Source: Terrabacter tumescens (GTDB lineage: Bacteria; Actinomycetota; Actinomycetes; Actinomycetales; Dermatophilaceae). From it: DNA of 64,000 bases. Location of the stretch: NCBI RefSeq assembly GCF_014646815.1, contig NZ_BMNZ01000002.1:662641-726640 (forward strand), read 5' to 3'. Positions 24,416-33,365 of this stretch are shown in pieces. Every line of letters starts with the position of its first letter. Positions within the stretch are counted from its first letter, which is position 1. The notes beneath the pieces were generated by a model that was not told where the DNA came from, ran no database searches, and worked only from the letters and a program-made list of their open reading frames with translations. Both the position numbers and the translations under genes were made by a program.

Positions 24416-25723
24416 TCAGGCGTTGACGGGGACCGGCGTCAGCGTGCCGGTGCTGTCGGCGGTGCTGGTGCTGGTGCTCGTGCCGGCGAGGTCTGCGGCC
24501 GGACGGCGCTCCTCGGCGCGGCGGGTGTGCAGCGCGGCCCGCAGCCGCCACGCGCCGTAGACGGCGACGAGGCTGATCACGAGGTGCAGGGCGAGGAAGC
24601 CGTTGGCCAGGCCCATGCCGAGCAGGGCGCCCGCGACGAGCGGACCGACGGCCGAGAAGGTCGTCTGGATCGCCGTGAAGGTGCCGAGCGTCGTGCCGAC
24701 GAGCCCGCGCGGCGCCAGGGTCGCGGTCAGCGGGTTGAGGACGGGCGCGTACATCGTCTCGCCCACGGCGAAGATGCCGAACGTCGTGACGAAGAGGGCC
24801 GACGCCACCTCGGGCGTCAGCTGCGCGACCGACAGCACGATCCACGACAGCGTCCAGATGGCGCCGACGACCATGAGCAGGCTGGCGGCGTTGCGGCGTG
24901 CCGTGAGCCGGACGACGACGACCTGCAGGACGACGATGACGACGCAGTTGACGGCGGCGGCGAGGCCGATGGCGGACTCGTCGACGTCGAGCACGGTCAG
25001 GGCGTAGGCCGGCAGGCCCGACTCGAACTGCGCGTAGAAGCCGAGCGCAAGGGCCACGGCGACGACCGCGGTCCAGCGCAGGGCCGGCACGGCGAAGATG
25101 CGGCGGAGGGCGTCCATCGTGCTGAGGCGGGTCTCCGCCTCACCGGCGGCGAGGTCGGGGGCGACCTCGCTCGGCGCGCCGATGCCGGCGACGTGGATGA
25201 GCACGGCCGAGATCGCGAAGCCGGCTCCGGCGGCGATGAACGCGAAGGTCATGCCGTCGGTGCGGGAGAGGTCGACGAACTGACCCGCGACGAAGGCGCC
25301 GACCGCCATGCCGATGGCCTCGGCCGTGAACTTGTAGGCGAAGACCTTGCGGCGGTCGTCGCTCCCGGCCCAGCGCAGCACGAGCACCGACGCGGCCGGA
25401 CCGGCGGCGGTCAGGCCGAAGCCGAAGACGAACATGCCGACGAGGAAGGCGGGGGCCGACTGCGCCCAGATGAGCCCACCGACGCCGAGGGCCGCGAGGA
25501 GCTTGGCCACGACGGCGACGGCGACCGGGTTGAAGCGGTCGCTCAGCCGACCCGCGAAGGGCGCGGCGACGAGGGCGCCGACCGAGAAGAGGGTGCTGGC
25601 CAGAGCGGCAGCGAGCGCGCCCCACCCGCGGGTGTTGGCGGCATACGCGTACTGGTAGGGCAGCACGGTGCCCCATCCGAGCATGCCGATGGACGACGCG
25701 AGGATGAGCAGCTTGGTGCGCAT
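24416..25723 (-). CDS. MFS transporter
   Basis: The 435-residue protein has 12 hydrophobic segments and the MFS motif AGRLSDRFNPVAVA after TM2. The C-terminal tail is a Ser/Thr repeat (TSTSTSTADSTGTLT). ATG at 25723 is preferred to the in-frame GTG at 25732, which overlaps the AAAGGG binding site. It is divergent from a MarR regulator with dyads in the shared region, so it is probably an inducible exporter. Confidence 0.88.
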   Translation of the reverse strand: MRTKLLILASSIGMLGWGTVLPYQYAYAANTRGWGALAAALASTLFSVGALVAAPFAGRLSDRFNPVAVAVVAKLLAALGVGGLIWAQSAPAFLVGMFVFGFGLTAAGPAASVLVLRWAGSDDRRKVFAYKFTAEAIGMAVGAFVAGQFVDLSRTDGMTFAFIAAGAGFAISAVLIHVAGIGAPSEVAPDLAAGEAETRLSTMDALRRIFAVPALRWTAVVAVALALGFYAQFESGLPAYALTVLDVDESAIGLAAAVNCVVIVVLQVVVVRLTARRNAASLLMVVGAIWTLSWIVLSVAQLTPEVASALFVTTFGIFAVGETMYAPVLNPLTATLAPRGLVGTTLGTFTAIQTTFSAVGPLVAGALLGMGLANGFLALHLVISLVAVYGAWRLRAALHTRRAEERRPAADLAGTSTSTSTADSTGTLTPVPVNA

Positions 25724-25783
25724 GGGTTTCACACCCTTTCTGGGATGGGGAAGGCGGACCGGGAAGTCAACGCAGCTTCGGCA

Positions 25784-25815
25784 TCGAATATTTCGTCATC
25801 GAAGTTCGACTTCGA
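25784..25815. promoter_or_regulatory. Dyads in the MFS/MarR divergent region
   Basis: TCGAAGT-TCG-ACTTCGA (25799-25815) is a perfect 7-base dyad and CGAATATTTCG (25784-25794) a shorter one. The AT-rich segment lies between divergent starts at 25723 and 25857 and is the likely MarR operator. Confidence 0.6.
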
Positions 25816-25856
25816 AAGAGTAGCAGCAGCCCCGGTCAGTGCGACAATGCGTTCCC

Positions 25857-26369
25857 ATGGCAGCCAAGCGACGACGGACCGCCCAGCAGGAGCACGCCGC
25901 GGACGTCGCGACCTATGTCGCGGCCGGCGGTGAGGAGTCGGTCCAGCGCGTCATCACCGCGCTGTTCTCGGTGACCAAGAAGCTCGACCAGTGGTACGTC
26001 CGGCAGTTCGCCGACCTCGACCTCACCCAGGGGGAGTGGTCGGTGCTCGCCGCGCTGGCCCGTGCCGGGGACACCTGCCTCACGCCGAGCCAGCTCGCCG
26101 ACCTGTCCAACGTCGCGCCGTCGTCGATGACGCACCGGCTCGACAAGATGGCCGGGCGCGGCCTGCTCCAGCGGCGGCCCGACGAGTCCAACCGCACGCG
26201 CACCCTCGTCTCGCTGACCACGGACGGCTGGGCCCTCTTCAGCGCCGCGGTGCGCGAGTCCAACGTCGTCGAGAGCGACACGCTGCGCGACCTGTCCGAC
26301 ACCGAGCGCCACGAGCTCGCCCGGCTGCTCGAGATCGTCATCGCCGGACTCGACGACATCGAGGCCTGA
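25857..26369 (+). CDS. MarR family transcriptional regulator
   Basis: The 170-residue protein has a winged helix-turn-helix: LTQGEWSVLAALARAGDTCL, LTPSQLADLSNVAPSSMTHR recognition region, and wing RRPDESNRTRTLVSLTTDG. It probably represses the divergent MFS gene through the dyads at 25784-25815. ATG at 25857 is chosen; a GTG at 25839 would add six residues. Confidence 0.9.
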   Translation: MAAKRRRTAQQEHAADVATYVAAGGEESVQRVITALFSVTKKLDQWYVRQFADLDLTQGEWSVLAALARAGDTCLTPSQLADLSNVAPSSMTHRLDKMAGRGLLQRRPDESNRTRTLVSLTTDGWALFSAAVRESNVVESDTLRDLSDTERHELARLLEIVIAGLDDIEA

Positions 26370-26394
26370 ACCGTCTGGCGGAGTCCCTGCTGTC

Positions 26395-27309
26395 CTACCG
26401 GGTCGAGCCGGTTGAGCCGGCCGGGGGCGTGGACCACGGGATGCGCCCGTCCGGGTCGCCCGACGAGGAGTCCAGCAGCGGCGCGTCCCACAGCAGACGC
26501 GGGTCGGCGACGATCGCGAGCAGCTCCGCCTTCGACGGCAGGGGCGCCGTCGTCGCGGTCAGCGAGTTGCCCCCCTCGCGCGCCGTCACGGAGACGTAGG
26601 CCGTGCGCCCGTCGGCGTAGGTGAGACTGGCGGCGCGGGTCGTGCCGGTGCTGCCGTAGTGGAGGCGAGACCCGTCGGGCTCCCGGCGCACCAGCCGGCA
26701 CACGGAGGGCGAGTCGGTGAACTCGCCGCCGCAGTCCAGGGTGGCCGTCGGGCCCTCGTCCCGCAGGAAGCGCGCGCTGGCCGAGCCGACGTGCACGCCG
26801 CCCAGCGACGTGGACCCCTTTCGCCCCCAGGCGATCGTGATCTCGAACCGCGCGATCTTCGAGTCCTTCATGCTGGTGCGGGTGCCGGAGCCGGACGAGC
26901 CGTCACCCCAGCCCCCGAGGTAGCGGCCGGCGCCGGAGGCGTGCGCCTGCACGACGGCGGCCATCCGGGCACCCAGCAGATCGGTCGTCAGCGACGCGGG
27001 GGTGGTCTCGGGGGTGCCCGGCGGCGTGCTCGTCGCGGGGAGAGGCGTGCTCCGGGTGACCGCGGCGGTCGCGGCGGCCGAGCGGGCCGGGCCGGGCGTC
27101 GGAGCCCCACCGCCCTGCACCCAGAGCCCGCCGGCGACCGCGACGGCGGTGACGGACGCCGCGGCGCCGGCCAGCACCCGCGACCGGGCGTTGCGGCGCG
27201 CGGCCCGACCCCGCGCGAGGTCGTCGGCGGGGTCGAAGTGCTCCGCGGGGGCGGCGTCACGCAGGCGTGCGAGCCCGTCTCGCACCTGCTTCTCGATCGT
27301 GTCGGTCAT
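26395..27309 (-). CDS. Single-TM protein paired with SigE-family sigma factor
   Basis: The 304-residue protein has a cytoplasmic N-terminus of about 45 residues, one TM segment (VLAGAAASVTAVAVAGGLWV, about 46-65), a Pro/Thr/Ser linker and an extracytoplasmic domain. Its ATG overlaps the sigma gene stop (ATGA), which suggests translational coupling, so it may modulate the sigma factor. The N-terminus lacks the HisCys2 zinc motif of ZAS anti-sigma factors, so the anti-sigma role is only inferred from context. Confidence 0.65.
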   Translation of the reverse strand: MTDTIEKQVRDGLARLRDAAPAEHFDPADDLARGRAARRNARSRVLAGAAASVTAVAVAGGLWVQGGGAPTPGPARSAAATAAVTRSTPLPATSTPPGTPETTPASLTTDLLGARMAAVVQAHASGAGRYLGGWGDGSSGSGTRTSMKDSKIARFEITIAWGRKGSTSLGGVHVGSASARFLRDEGPTATLDCGGEFTDSPSVCRLVRREPDGSRLHYGSTGTTRAASLTYADGRTAYVSVTAREGGNSLTATTAPLPSKAELLAIVADPRLLWDAPLLDSSSGDPDGRIPWSTPPAGSTGSTR

Positions 27310-27863
27310 CGCGGCACCTCCTGCCGGTCGAGCGCATGCTCCGTGTCTGTGGGCTGGTCGGCGGATGACGGGTCGGCCGGCGACAGGGCCCTGGCCAGGT
27401 GCGCCAGCCCCTTGGACGTCTGGCTCTTGACGGTCCCGCTCGAGATCCCGAGCAGGTCGGCGGTCTCGGCGACGCCGAGGTCCCACAGGTAGCGCAGGAC
27501 GACGACCCGCCGCATCGCAGGCGGCAGGGCAGCGAGGGCGTCGGCCAGCTGGTCGCGGTCCTCGACAGCAGCCCCGTCGGCGCGCGCGGCCAGGTCGGGC
27601 AGGTCGTCGCCGGCCGACCGCTCCCGCCTCCACCACGGTCGACGGGTCAGGTCGACGTGCGCGTTGACGAGCACCCGTCGTGCGTAGGCGTCCTGCGCGG
27701 ACATGGCCGCAACGCGCGGCCACGCGACGTAGAGCTTGGTGAGCGTCGTCTGGACGAGGTCCTCGGCCGTGGCGGGGTCGCCGCACAGCACCAGGGCGGA
27801 ACGCCGCAGGTGCTCACGGCGGCCCTGGACGTACCGCGTGAACTGCTCGTCGCGTTCAGACAT
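27306..27863 (-). CDS. SigE-family ECF RNA polymerase sigma factor
   Basis: The 185-residue protein has region 2 (LVLCGDPATAEDLVQTTLTK and LYVAWPRV) and region 4 (LPPAMRRVVVLRYLWDLGVA then TADLLGISSGTVKSQTSKGL). It matches the actinobacterial SigE family of extracytoplasmic-function sigmas. Start ATG at 27863. The next gene is translationally coupled. Target promoters cannot be named from this window. Confidence 0.92.
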   Translation of the reverse strand: MSERDEQFTRYVQGRREHLRRSALVLCGDPATAEDLVQTTLTKLYVAWPRVAAMSAQDAYARRVLVNAHVDLTRRPWWRRERSAGDDLPDLAARADGAAVEDRDQLADALAALPPAMRRVVVLRYLWDLGVAETADLLGISSGTVKSQTSKGLAHLARALSPADPSSADQPTDTEHALDRQEVPR

Positions 27864-28049
27864 GTCTCCCCTGTGCTGCGGTGCGGCGCCGGCCACGGTT
27901 GCTGCCGTGGCCGGCCCGACGTCCGACGGGTCCCCCTGCGGGCCCGTCACCCCTTGAACGTAGCGACGCCGCTCGCGGTTGCCTCGCCGTCGCACGTCGT
28001 TCGTGCGGCCGCCGCCAGGGTGGTCGGTGCCTTCGGCGTCGTCGGGCGC

Positions 28050-29066
28050 TCAGGCGTCGGCGGGGGAGTCCATCGTGACGACGACCTTGCCACCCTTGGT
28101 GCGGCCCTGACCGACGTGGGCCATCGCCTCGAGGGTCTGGTCGAACGGGAAGACCCGGTCGACGACCGGCCGCAGCGTCCCGGCGTCGTACAGCCGGCCG
28201 AGCTCCCGCAGCCGGGCGCCGTCAGCGCGCATGAAGAAGAACTCGTAGCGCACGCCCAGCGCCTTCGCCTGCCGGCGCACCTTCCGGCTCAGCAGGCTCA
28301 TGGCGACCCGGAGCGCGGACGGCGCGCCGAGCTGCTCGGCGAAGTGCGCGTCAGGTGGTCCGGCCACGCCGATGGCGAGGCCGCCGGGCTTGAGGACGGT
28401 CAGGGACTTCTCGAGGTTCTGTCCTCCCAGCGAGTCGACGACGAGGTCGTAGCCGGACAGGACCTGGGAGAAGTCCTGCCTCGTGTAGTCGATGACGAGG
28501 TCGGCGCCGAGGGACTCGGCCAGCTCGGCGGTCGCTCCGGAGGTGGTGGTGGCGACGACGGCCCCGAGGTGCTTGGCGAGCTGGATCACCGTCGAGCCGA
28601 GTCCGCCCGCGCCCGCGTGCACCAGTACCTTCTGGCCGGGCAGCACGTGCGCACGCTCGACGAGGATCTGCCACGCGGCCAGGGCCACGAGTGGCACTGC
28701 GGCTGCCTGCTCGAAGGTGAGGGAGGACGGCTTCGGTGCGACGTCGTCCTGGTCGATCGCGACGTACTCGGCGAAGGTGCCGATGCGGAGGTCGCGCGGG
28801 CGCGCGTGCACCGCGTCGCCGACGCGGAACCCGTCGACGTCGGCGCCGACGGCGGTCACGACGCCGGCGACGTCGTGACCCAGCACGAACGGACGTCTGC
28901 GCTTGATCAGTCGCTTGAACTCGCCGTCGCGGGTCAGCGCGTCCAACGGGTTGATGCTGGCCGCGCGGGCCCGGACGAGGACGTCGCGCCGACCCGGGAC
29001 GGGCTCGGGCACCTCCGCGGCCCGCAGGCCCTCCTTGCCGCATGCGTCGACGACGAATGCCTTCAT
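28050..29066 (-). CDS. Zinc-independent MDR oxidoreductase (quinone reductase-like)
   Basis: The 338-residue medium-chain dehydrogenase/reductase has the GroES-like N-terminal domain (SINPLDALTRDGE, LGHDVAGVVTAVG) and NADPH-binding VLVHAGAGGLGSTVIQLAKH near 145. The zinc ligands of alcohol dehydrogenases are absent, so it is a quinone oxidoreductase-type enzyme. The ATG at 29066 has GAGAGGA upstream; a longer form from 29102 would overlap the hydrolase gene. It is third in the TetR-hydrolase-oxidoreductase operon. Confidence 0.88.
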   Translation of the reverse strand: MKAFVVDACGKEGLRAAEVPEPVPGRRDVLVRARAASINPLDALTRDGEFKRLIKRRRPFVLGHDVAGVVTAVGADVDGFRVGDAVHARPRDLRIGTFAEYVAIDQDDVAPKPSSLTFEQAAAVPLVALAAWQILVERAHVLPGQKVLVHAGAGGLGSTVIQLAKHLGAVVATTTSGATAELAESLGADLVIDYTRQDFSQVLSGYDLVVDSLGGQNLEKSLTVLKPGGLAIGVAGPPDAHFAEQLGAPSALRVAMSLLSRKVRRQAKALGVRYEFFFMRADGARLRELGRLYDAGTLRPVVDRVFPFDQTLEAMAHVGQGRTKGGKVVVTMDSPADA

Positions 29067-29094
29067 GGGTCGTGGTCCTCTCGCGGAGTCGTGG

Positions 29095-29937
29095 TCAGTC
29101 ATCGAGGAAGGCCACGGCTTCTGGGACGAAGTCGGCGTGGTGCTGGAAGATGCCGCCGTGTCCGGCGTCGGGGTAGAGCGCGAGCCGGGCGTCGGGGAGT
29201 CGACGTGCGAGGTCTGCGGAGTTGTGGCTGGGCACCATCCGGTCCTGGTCGCCGTTGGCGACGAGCACCGGAAGCCGCAGGCGCGAGAGGTCCGTCGGCT
29301 GCTGCACGCCCCAGCGGTGGATGGCCTTGAGGTGGGCCCGGAACGACGGGACGGAGATTGCGGTGTCGCGGTCGTGGGTCCGCTCCTCGAGCCGTGCCAG
29401 GAACGCTCGCGCCTCCGACCTGCCGTGAGGAGTGGTCGTGAAGAAGAGGTAGTACTTCGCGTCGCGGAACGTCAGCGCCCCTCGGACGACGTCCAGGGCG
29501 GTGAGGCGCGTGACCTTGTCGATGCCGGCGCCTCCGGCGGGGCCGGTGCCGGCGAGGATCATCCGGCGCACGAGGTTCGGGTGCTCCTCGGCGATGACCT
29601 GGGCCACGAAGCCGCCCATCGAGAAGCCGAGCAGGTCGACCTCCTCGAGGCCGAGGGCCCTGATGAAGGCGACGGCGTCCGTGGCCATCTCGGCGATCGT
29701 GCTCGGTGTCCGGCCGCCCGATGCGCCGACGCCGCGGTTGTCGAAGGTGATGACGCGGCGGTGCGCGGCGATGCCGTCGACGACGCGTGGGTCCCAGTTG
29801 TCGAGGATGGCCGCGAGGTGGTTGAGCAGGATCACCGGGGTGCCGGTCCTCGGCCCGAGGTCCCGGTAGGCGAAGGCGGTGCCCTCGACGTCCACCATCT
29901 GGGTGGGGACCTCGCGGTGCGTGGGGTGGACGGACAT
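29095..29937 (-). CDS. Alpha/beta hydrolase
   Basis: The 280-residue protein has VILLNHLAAILDNWD, TFDNRGVGASGG, nucleophile elbow LGFSMGGFVAQ (Ser near 105), LVANGDQDRMVPSH with the acid, and DAGHGGIFQHH with His near 262. This is the common esterase/haloperoxidase type. The ATG at 29937 has GGGAG upstream. An 18-base palindrome at 29958-29975 directly upstream puts it under the TetR protein encoded next to it. Confidence 0.87.
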   Translation of the reverse strand: MSVHPTHREVPTQMVDVEGTAFAYRDLGPRTGTPVILLNHLAAILDNWDPRVVDGIAAHRRVITFDNRGVGASGGRTPSTIAEMATDAVAFIRALGLEEVDLLGFSMGGFVAQVIAEEHPNLVRRMILAGTGPAGGAGIDKVTRLTALDVVRGALTFRDAKYYLFFTTTPHGRSEARAFLARLEERTHDRDTAISVPSFRAHLKAIHRWGVQQPTDLSRLRLPVLVANGDQDRMVPSHNSADLARRLPDARLALYPDAGHGGIFQHHADFVPEAVAFLDD

Positions 29938-29957
29938 GGCGCTCCCGGACTCGAATA

Positions 29958-29975
29958 AAAGTATGGTCATACTTT
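29958..29975. promoter_or_regulatory. 18-bp palindromic TetR-type operator AAAGTATG-GT-CATACTTT
   Basis: Two perfect 8-base arms with a 2-base centre lie 20 bases upstream of the hydrolase start, between it and the TetR gene end at 30011. The GTATG/CATAC half-site recurs upstream of the TetR gene at 30634-30651, supporting one regulator for both. Confidence 0.75.
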
Positions 29976-30010
29976 AAAGCGGGAGTGCCGAGAGGGCAAG
30001 TGGCTCGTCG

Positions 30011-30586
30011 TCACGCGGCCAGGACTGACAGGGCGTTTCGGATGCCTGCCTCGAGAACGGTGTTCGACAGCTGCCGGTCCGACAGGGCTCGGGCCAGCTG
30101 CATCGAGCCCACGAGCATCGTGAACAGCGACAGGGCCACGTCTCGCGCCGACTCGGGATCCTCGGGGGAGAGGCGGAGGCAGATCTCGCGCAGGATGGCC
30201 TTGGTCCCGGTCGTGTAGGCCTTCTTGGTCTCTCCGGTGCACCGCCCGACCTCGTCGAGGAGTGCTGCCGACGGGCAGCCCTCGTCGGGATGGTCGCGGT
30301 GGGCGCGCGAGAGGTACTGGCGCACGAACAGCTCGAGCCCGACCCGGCCGGGCGGCAGCTCGCTGAGCTCGGTGACCTGTCGGCCGACCTGGTCCCCGAC
30401 GACGGCCGCGACGAGGTCGTCCTTGGAGTCGAAGTGCGCGTAGAAGGCTCCGTTGGTCAGTCCGGAGTCCGCCATCAGCGTCGCGACGCCGGACCCGTCG
30501 ATCCCGTCCGTCTTGAAGCGTCGACCCGCGGCCTCGATGATGCGCTGACGCGTCGCCGCCTTGTGCTCACTGCTGTACCTCGCCAC
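30011..30586 (-). CDS. TetR/AcrR family transcriptional regulator
   Basis: The 191-residue protein starts MARYSSEHKAATRQRIIEAA and has the HTH GVATLMADSGLTNGAFYAHF (about 33-52). The C-terminus is that of the AefR/TetR_C_11-like group with a conserved Cys in DEGCPSAALLDE, seen in reactive-compound-responsive TetR proteins. It is upstream of the hydrolase and oxidoreductase genes and flanked by matching operator half-sites. Confidence 0.9.
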   Translation of the reverse strand: MARYSSEHKAATRQRIIEAAGRRFKTDGIDGSGVATLMADSGLTNGAFYAHFDSKDDLVAAVVGDQVGRQVTELSELPPGRVGLELFVRQYLSRAHRDHPDEGCPSAALLDEVGRCTGETKKAYTTGTKAILREICLRLSPEDPESARDVALSLFTMLVGSMQLARALSDRQLSNTVLEAGIRNALSVLAA

Positions 30587-30633
30587 GTGTCACCCTCCTG
30601 TTCGTCGGCACCCGCCGCACGTGCGGCGCAATT

Positions 30634-30651
30634 GTATGCCGATCGTCATAC
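30634..30651. promoter_or_regulatory. GTATG-N8-CATAC half-sites upstream of TetR
   Basis: The same GTATG/CATAC half-sites as at 29958-29975 are here separated by eight bases. They are about 48 bases upstream of the TetR start. An autoregulatory site is likely, although one arm is also an occurrence of the common GTATGCC word. Confidence 0.5.
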
Positions 30652-30742
30652 GAAGGATCGAGAGCGTGGAGTGCGGCGGGTGCGCGGGAGCGGGCCGGCG
30701 CTCACATGTGGTCAGGGATCCCCCGGGCGTAGCGTCCCCTCC

Positions 30743-31606
30743 ATGAACAGCAACGGGCAGCCGGTCGCCCTCGTCACCGGAACCTCCTCGGGCATGGGCC
30801 TGCACACCGCCGTCGAGCTCGCCCGCCGCGGCCTCACGGTGGTCGCGACGATGCGCGACACCTCGCGCGCCACCGCCCTCACCGACGCCGCCGCCGAGGC
30901 CGGCGTCGAGCTCGACGTGCGGGCCCTCGACGTCACCGACCACGAGGCCGCCCGGTCGTGTGTCGACGGCGTCCTCGCCGACCACGGCCGCCTCGACGTC
31001 CTCGTCAACAACGCCGGCCGGGGTACCGTCGCGACGGCAGAGCAGCTGAGCCTCGACGAGATCCGTGACCAGTTGGAGGTCAACTACCTCGGCCCCGTTG
31101 CGCTGACCAAGCTCGTCCTGCCGCGCATGCGCGAGGCCGGCTCCGGCACGGTCCTCACGGTCACGAGCGTCGGCGGCGCCGTCGGCCAGCCGTTCGCCGA
31201 CGCCTACTGCGGCGCGAAGTTCGCCGTCGAGGGCTTCATGCAGTCGCTCGCCGTCGTCATGCTCCCGCACGGTGTGCACGTCTCGGTCATCGAGCCTGCC
31301 GCCGTCGCGAGCGACTTCGTCGGCAACGTGGCCCGTCCCGAGGCCCCCGCGTCCACCGACTCCAGGGACCCGTATGCCGCCCAGCTCGACGCCTACCTCG
31401 CGCGGTCCGCGGGCGCCTTCGCCAATGCGCAGTCCTCGCGCGACGCCGCCGTGGCCATCGCCGACGCCGCGACCTCGACCGACTACCGCTTCCGCTGGCA
31501 GACCTCCGAGGGCGCCACGGCCTTCGTCGGGATGTCGCTCGCCGACACGGACGGCAGTCGCGTGCTCGGGGCGACCCGCTCCTGGATCGAGCCCGCCCCG
31601 AACTAG
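30743..31606 (+). CDS. Short-chain dehydrogenase/reductase
   Basis: The 287-residue protein has the SDR cofactor motif TGTSSGMGLHTA (about 12-23), NNAGRG near 88, catalytic Ser (VTSVGG) and Tyr-x3-Lys (YCGAKFAVEG), and IEPAAVASDF after the active site. It is a classical SDR likely using NADP(H). Substrate unknown. ATG at 30743 precedes the Rossmann start. Confidence 0.92.
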   Translation: MNSNGQPVALVTGTSSGMGLHTAVELARRGLTVVATMRDTSRATALTDAAAEAGVELDVRALDVTDHEAARSCVDGVLADHGRLDVLVNNAGRGTVATAEQLSLDEIRDQLEVNYLGPVALTKLVLPRMREAGSGTVLTVTSVGGAVGQPFADAYCGAKFAVEGFMQSLAVVMLPHGVHVSVIEPAAVASDFVGNVARPEAPASTDSRDPYAAQLDAYLARSAGAFANAQSSRDAAVAIADAATSTDYRFRWQTSEGATAFVGMSLADTDGSRVLGATRSWIEPAPN

Positions 31607-31616
31607 GCTCTGGCGG

Positions 31617-33287
31617 GTGAGCTACCGCAGGCCCGTCCCGACGATCGGCGACCCGTCGTCGGCCGCCGAGCGGGCTGCGGCGCCCGACGCCTGGGCCCTG
31701 CGCGACGACCTCGCCTCGCTCGAGCGGGTCGTCGGCGCCCGCCGCGACATCCGCCGCTTCCGGCCCGACCCGGTGCCCGACGACGTGCTGACCGCCGTGC
31801 TGACCGCGGGCCATCGCGGCCCGTCGGTCGGGCACAGCCAGCCGTGGCGCTTCGTCGTCGTCACCGAGGCGGCCACCCGCGACGCGGCGGCCCTGATGGC
31901 CGACCGCTGCCGCCTGCGCCAGGCCGCCGGCATGGCCGAGGAGTCGGCACGCGGCCTGCTCGACCTGCGCCTCGAGGGCATCCGCGAGGCGCCCCTCGGC
32001 ATCGTCGTGGCCTGCGACCGGCGCACCCCGGCCGCCGGTGTGCTCGGCCGCGCCACCTTCCCCGACGCCGACCTCTGGTCGTGCGCCGCCGCCATCGAGA
32101 ACATCTGGCTCACCGCCCGCGCCCACGGGCTCGGCCTCGGCTGGGTCACGCTCTTCGAGCCGGCCGAGCTGGCCGAGCTGCTCGGCCTGCCCGACGGCGT
32201 CGAGACCCTCGGCTGGCTCTGCCTCGGCTGGCCCGACGAGCGACCGCCCGAGCCCGGGCTCGAGCGCGCCGGGTGGAGCCGGCGCCTGCCGCTCGACCAG
32301 GTCGTCATGCGCGAGCGCTGGACCGAGCGCGACGCCCCAACCTCCCACCTGCGCGCGCCCGAGCCCGCCGACGTCGTCGCCGCCCGCGACCGCTCGGACG
32401 ACCTGCTCACCGTGCCCGGCTCGCTCGGGGTCCTCGACACCGTCCTCGACCGCGTCACCGCGCTGACCGCCGTGGACGGTCGGGGCACCCTCGTCGTGGC
32501 GGCCGCGGACCACGGCGTCACGGCATACGACATCAGTGCCTTCGACCCGACGGTCACCGCCGACGTCGCCCGCGCCACCCGCGAGGGCACGTCGATGGGC
32601 GCCGTCGCCGCCCGCGCCGCCGACCTCGACGTCGAGCTCATCGACGCCGGGATCGGTTGTCGCAGAGGCGATCTCGTGACCACCGACGCGCTCGACGAGA
32701 TGGCGTATGCCGGCCTGCTGGCCCTCGGACGCGAGCGCGGCCGCGCGCTGGCCGGATCCGGACCGGTGGCGCTCGGCGAGGTCGGCGTCGGCAACACGAC
32801 CGTGGCGGCCGCCCTGGCCGCGGCGCTGCTCGAGGTCCCGGCCGGCGAGGTCGTCGGTCGTGGGTCGTCCGCCGACGCCGCGATGATCGAGCGCAAGCAC
32901 GACGTCGTGGAGCGGGCGCTCGCCCGGGTGGGTCGGGTGTCGGCCGCCGATGCCGTCCGGCGACTGGGCGGCGGCGAGCTCGCCGTCCTCACCGGGGTGG
33001 TGCTCGGCGTCGCGGAGGCCGGCGGTGTCGTCGTGCTCGACGGGCTCGCCACGTCGGTGTGCGCGCTCGCCGCGGTGCGCCTCGAGCCGGCCGTCGCCGC
33101 GCACCTCGTCGCCGGGCAGCGGTCGCGTGAGAAGGCCCACGCCCTCGTGCTGCGCGAGCTGGGCCTCGAGCCCCTGCTCGACCTGCGGATCCGTGCGGGA
33201 GAGGGCGTCGGGGCGGTGCTCGCGACGGGCCTGCTCAAGGACGCCCTCGAGCTGCGCCGAGGCGTCGCGCGCACGTCCCGGGTTTGA
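31617..33287 (+). CDS. cobT: Fusion: BluB (dimethylbenzimidazole synthase) - CobT (NaMN:DMB phosphoribosyltransferase)
   Basis: The 556-residue protein covers two consecutive steps in making the lower ligand of cobalamin. Residues about 30-225 are a BluB nitroreductase-fold domain (ARRDIRRFRPDPVPDDVLTA, GPSVGHSQPWRFVVV, GLGLGWVTLFEP) that makes 5,6-dimethylbenzimidazole from reduced FMN. Residues about 245-556 are CobT: TVPGSLGVLDTV, AAADHGVTAYDIS, GEVGVGNTTVAAAL, GRGSSAD, and RAGEGVGAVLATGL with the catalytic Glu. The GTG at 31617 gives the natural BluB N-terminus. The CobT GRGTG loop reads GRGSS. No other cobalamin genes are in the window. Confidence 0.9.
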   Translation: MSYRRPVPTIGDPSSAAERAAAPDAWALRDDLASLERVVGARRDIRRFRPDPVPDDVLTAVLTAGHRGPSVGHSQPWRFVVVTEAATRDAAALMADRCRLRQAAGMAEESARGLLDLRLEGIREAPLGIVVACDRRTPAAGVLGRATFPDADLWSCAAAIENIWLTARAHGLGLGWVTLFEPAELAELLGLPDGVETLGWLCLGWPDERPPEPGLERAGWSRRLPLDQVVMRERWTERDAPTSHLRAPEPADVVAARDRSDDLLTVPGSLGVLDTVLDRVTALTAVDGRGTLVVAAADHGVTAYDISAFDPTVTADVARATREGTSMGAVAARAADLDVELIDAGIGCRRGDLVTTDALDEMAYAGLLALGRERGRALAGSGPVALGEVGVGNTTVAAALAAALLEVPAGEVVGRGSSADAAMIERKHDVVERALARVGRVSAADAVRRLGGGELAVLTGVVLGVAEAGGVVVLDGLATSVCALAAVRLEPAVAAHLVAGQRSREKAHALVLRELGLEPLLDLRIRAGEGVGAVLATGLLKDALELRRGVARTSRV

Positions 33288-33365
33288 GTCAGGCGGGACC
33301 TCCCGCCTAGTTTGGGGTGGTTGTCCAACTGCCGAACTGCCCTCACGAGGGGCTGGGAGAACCGC

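Noticed and set aside
26395..27309. Classical zinc-binding anti-sigma factor (ZAS)
   Set aside because: The N-terminus has no His-x3-Cys-x2-Cys motif; only gene order supports control of the sigma factor.
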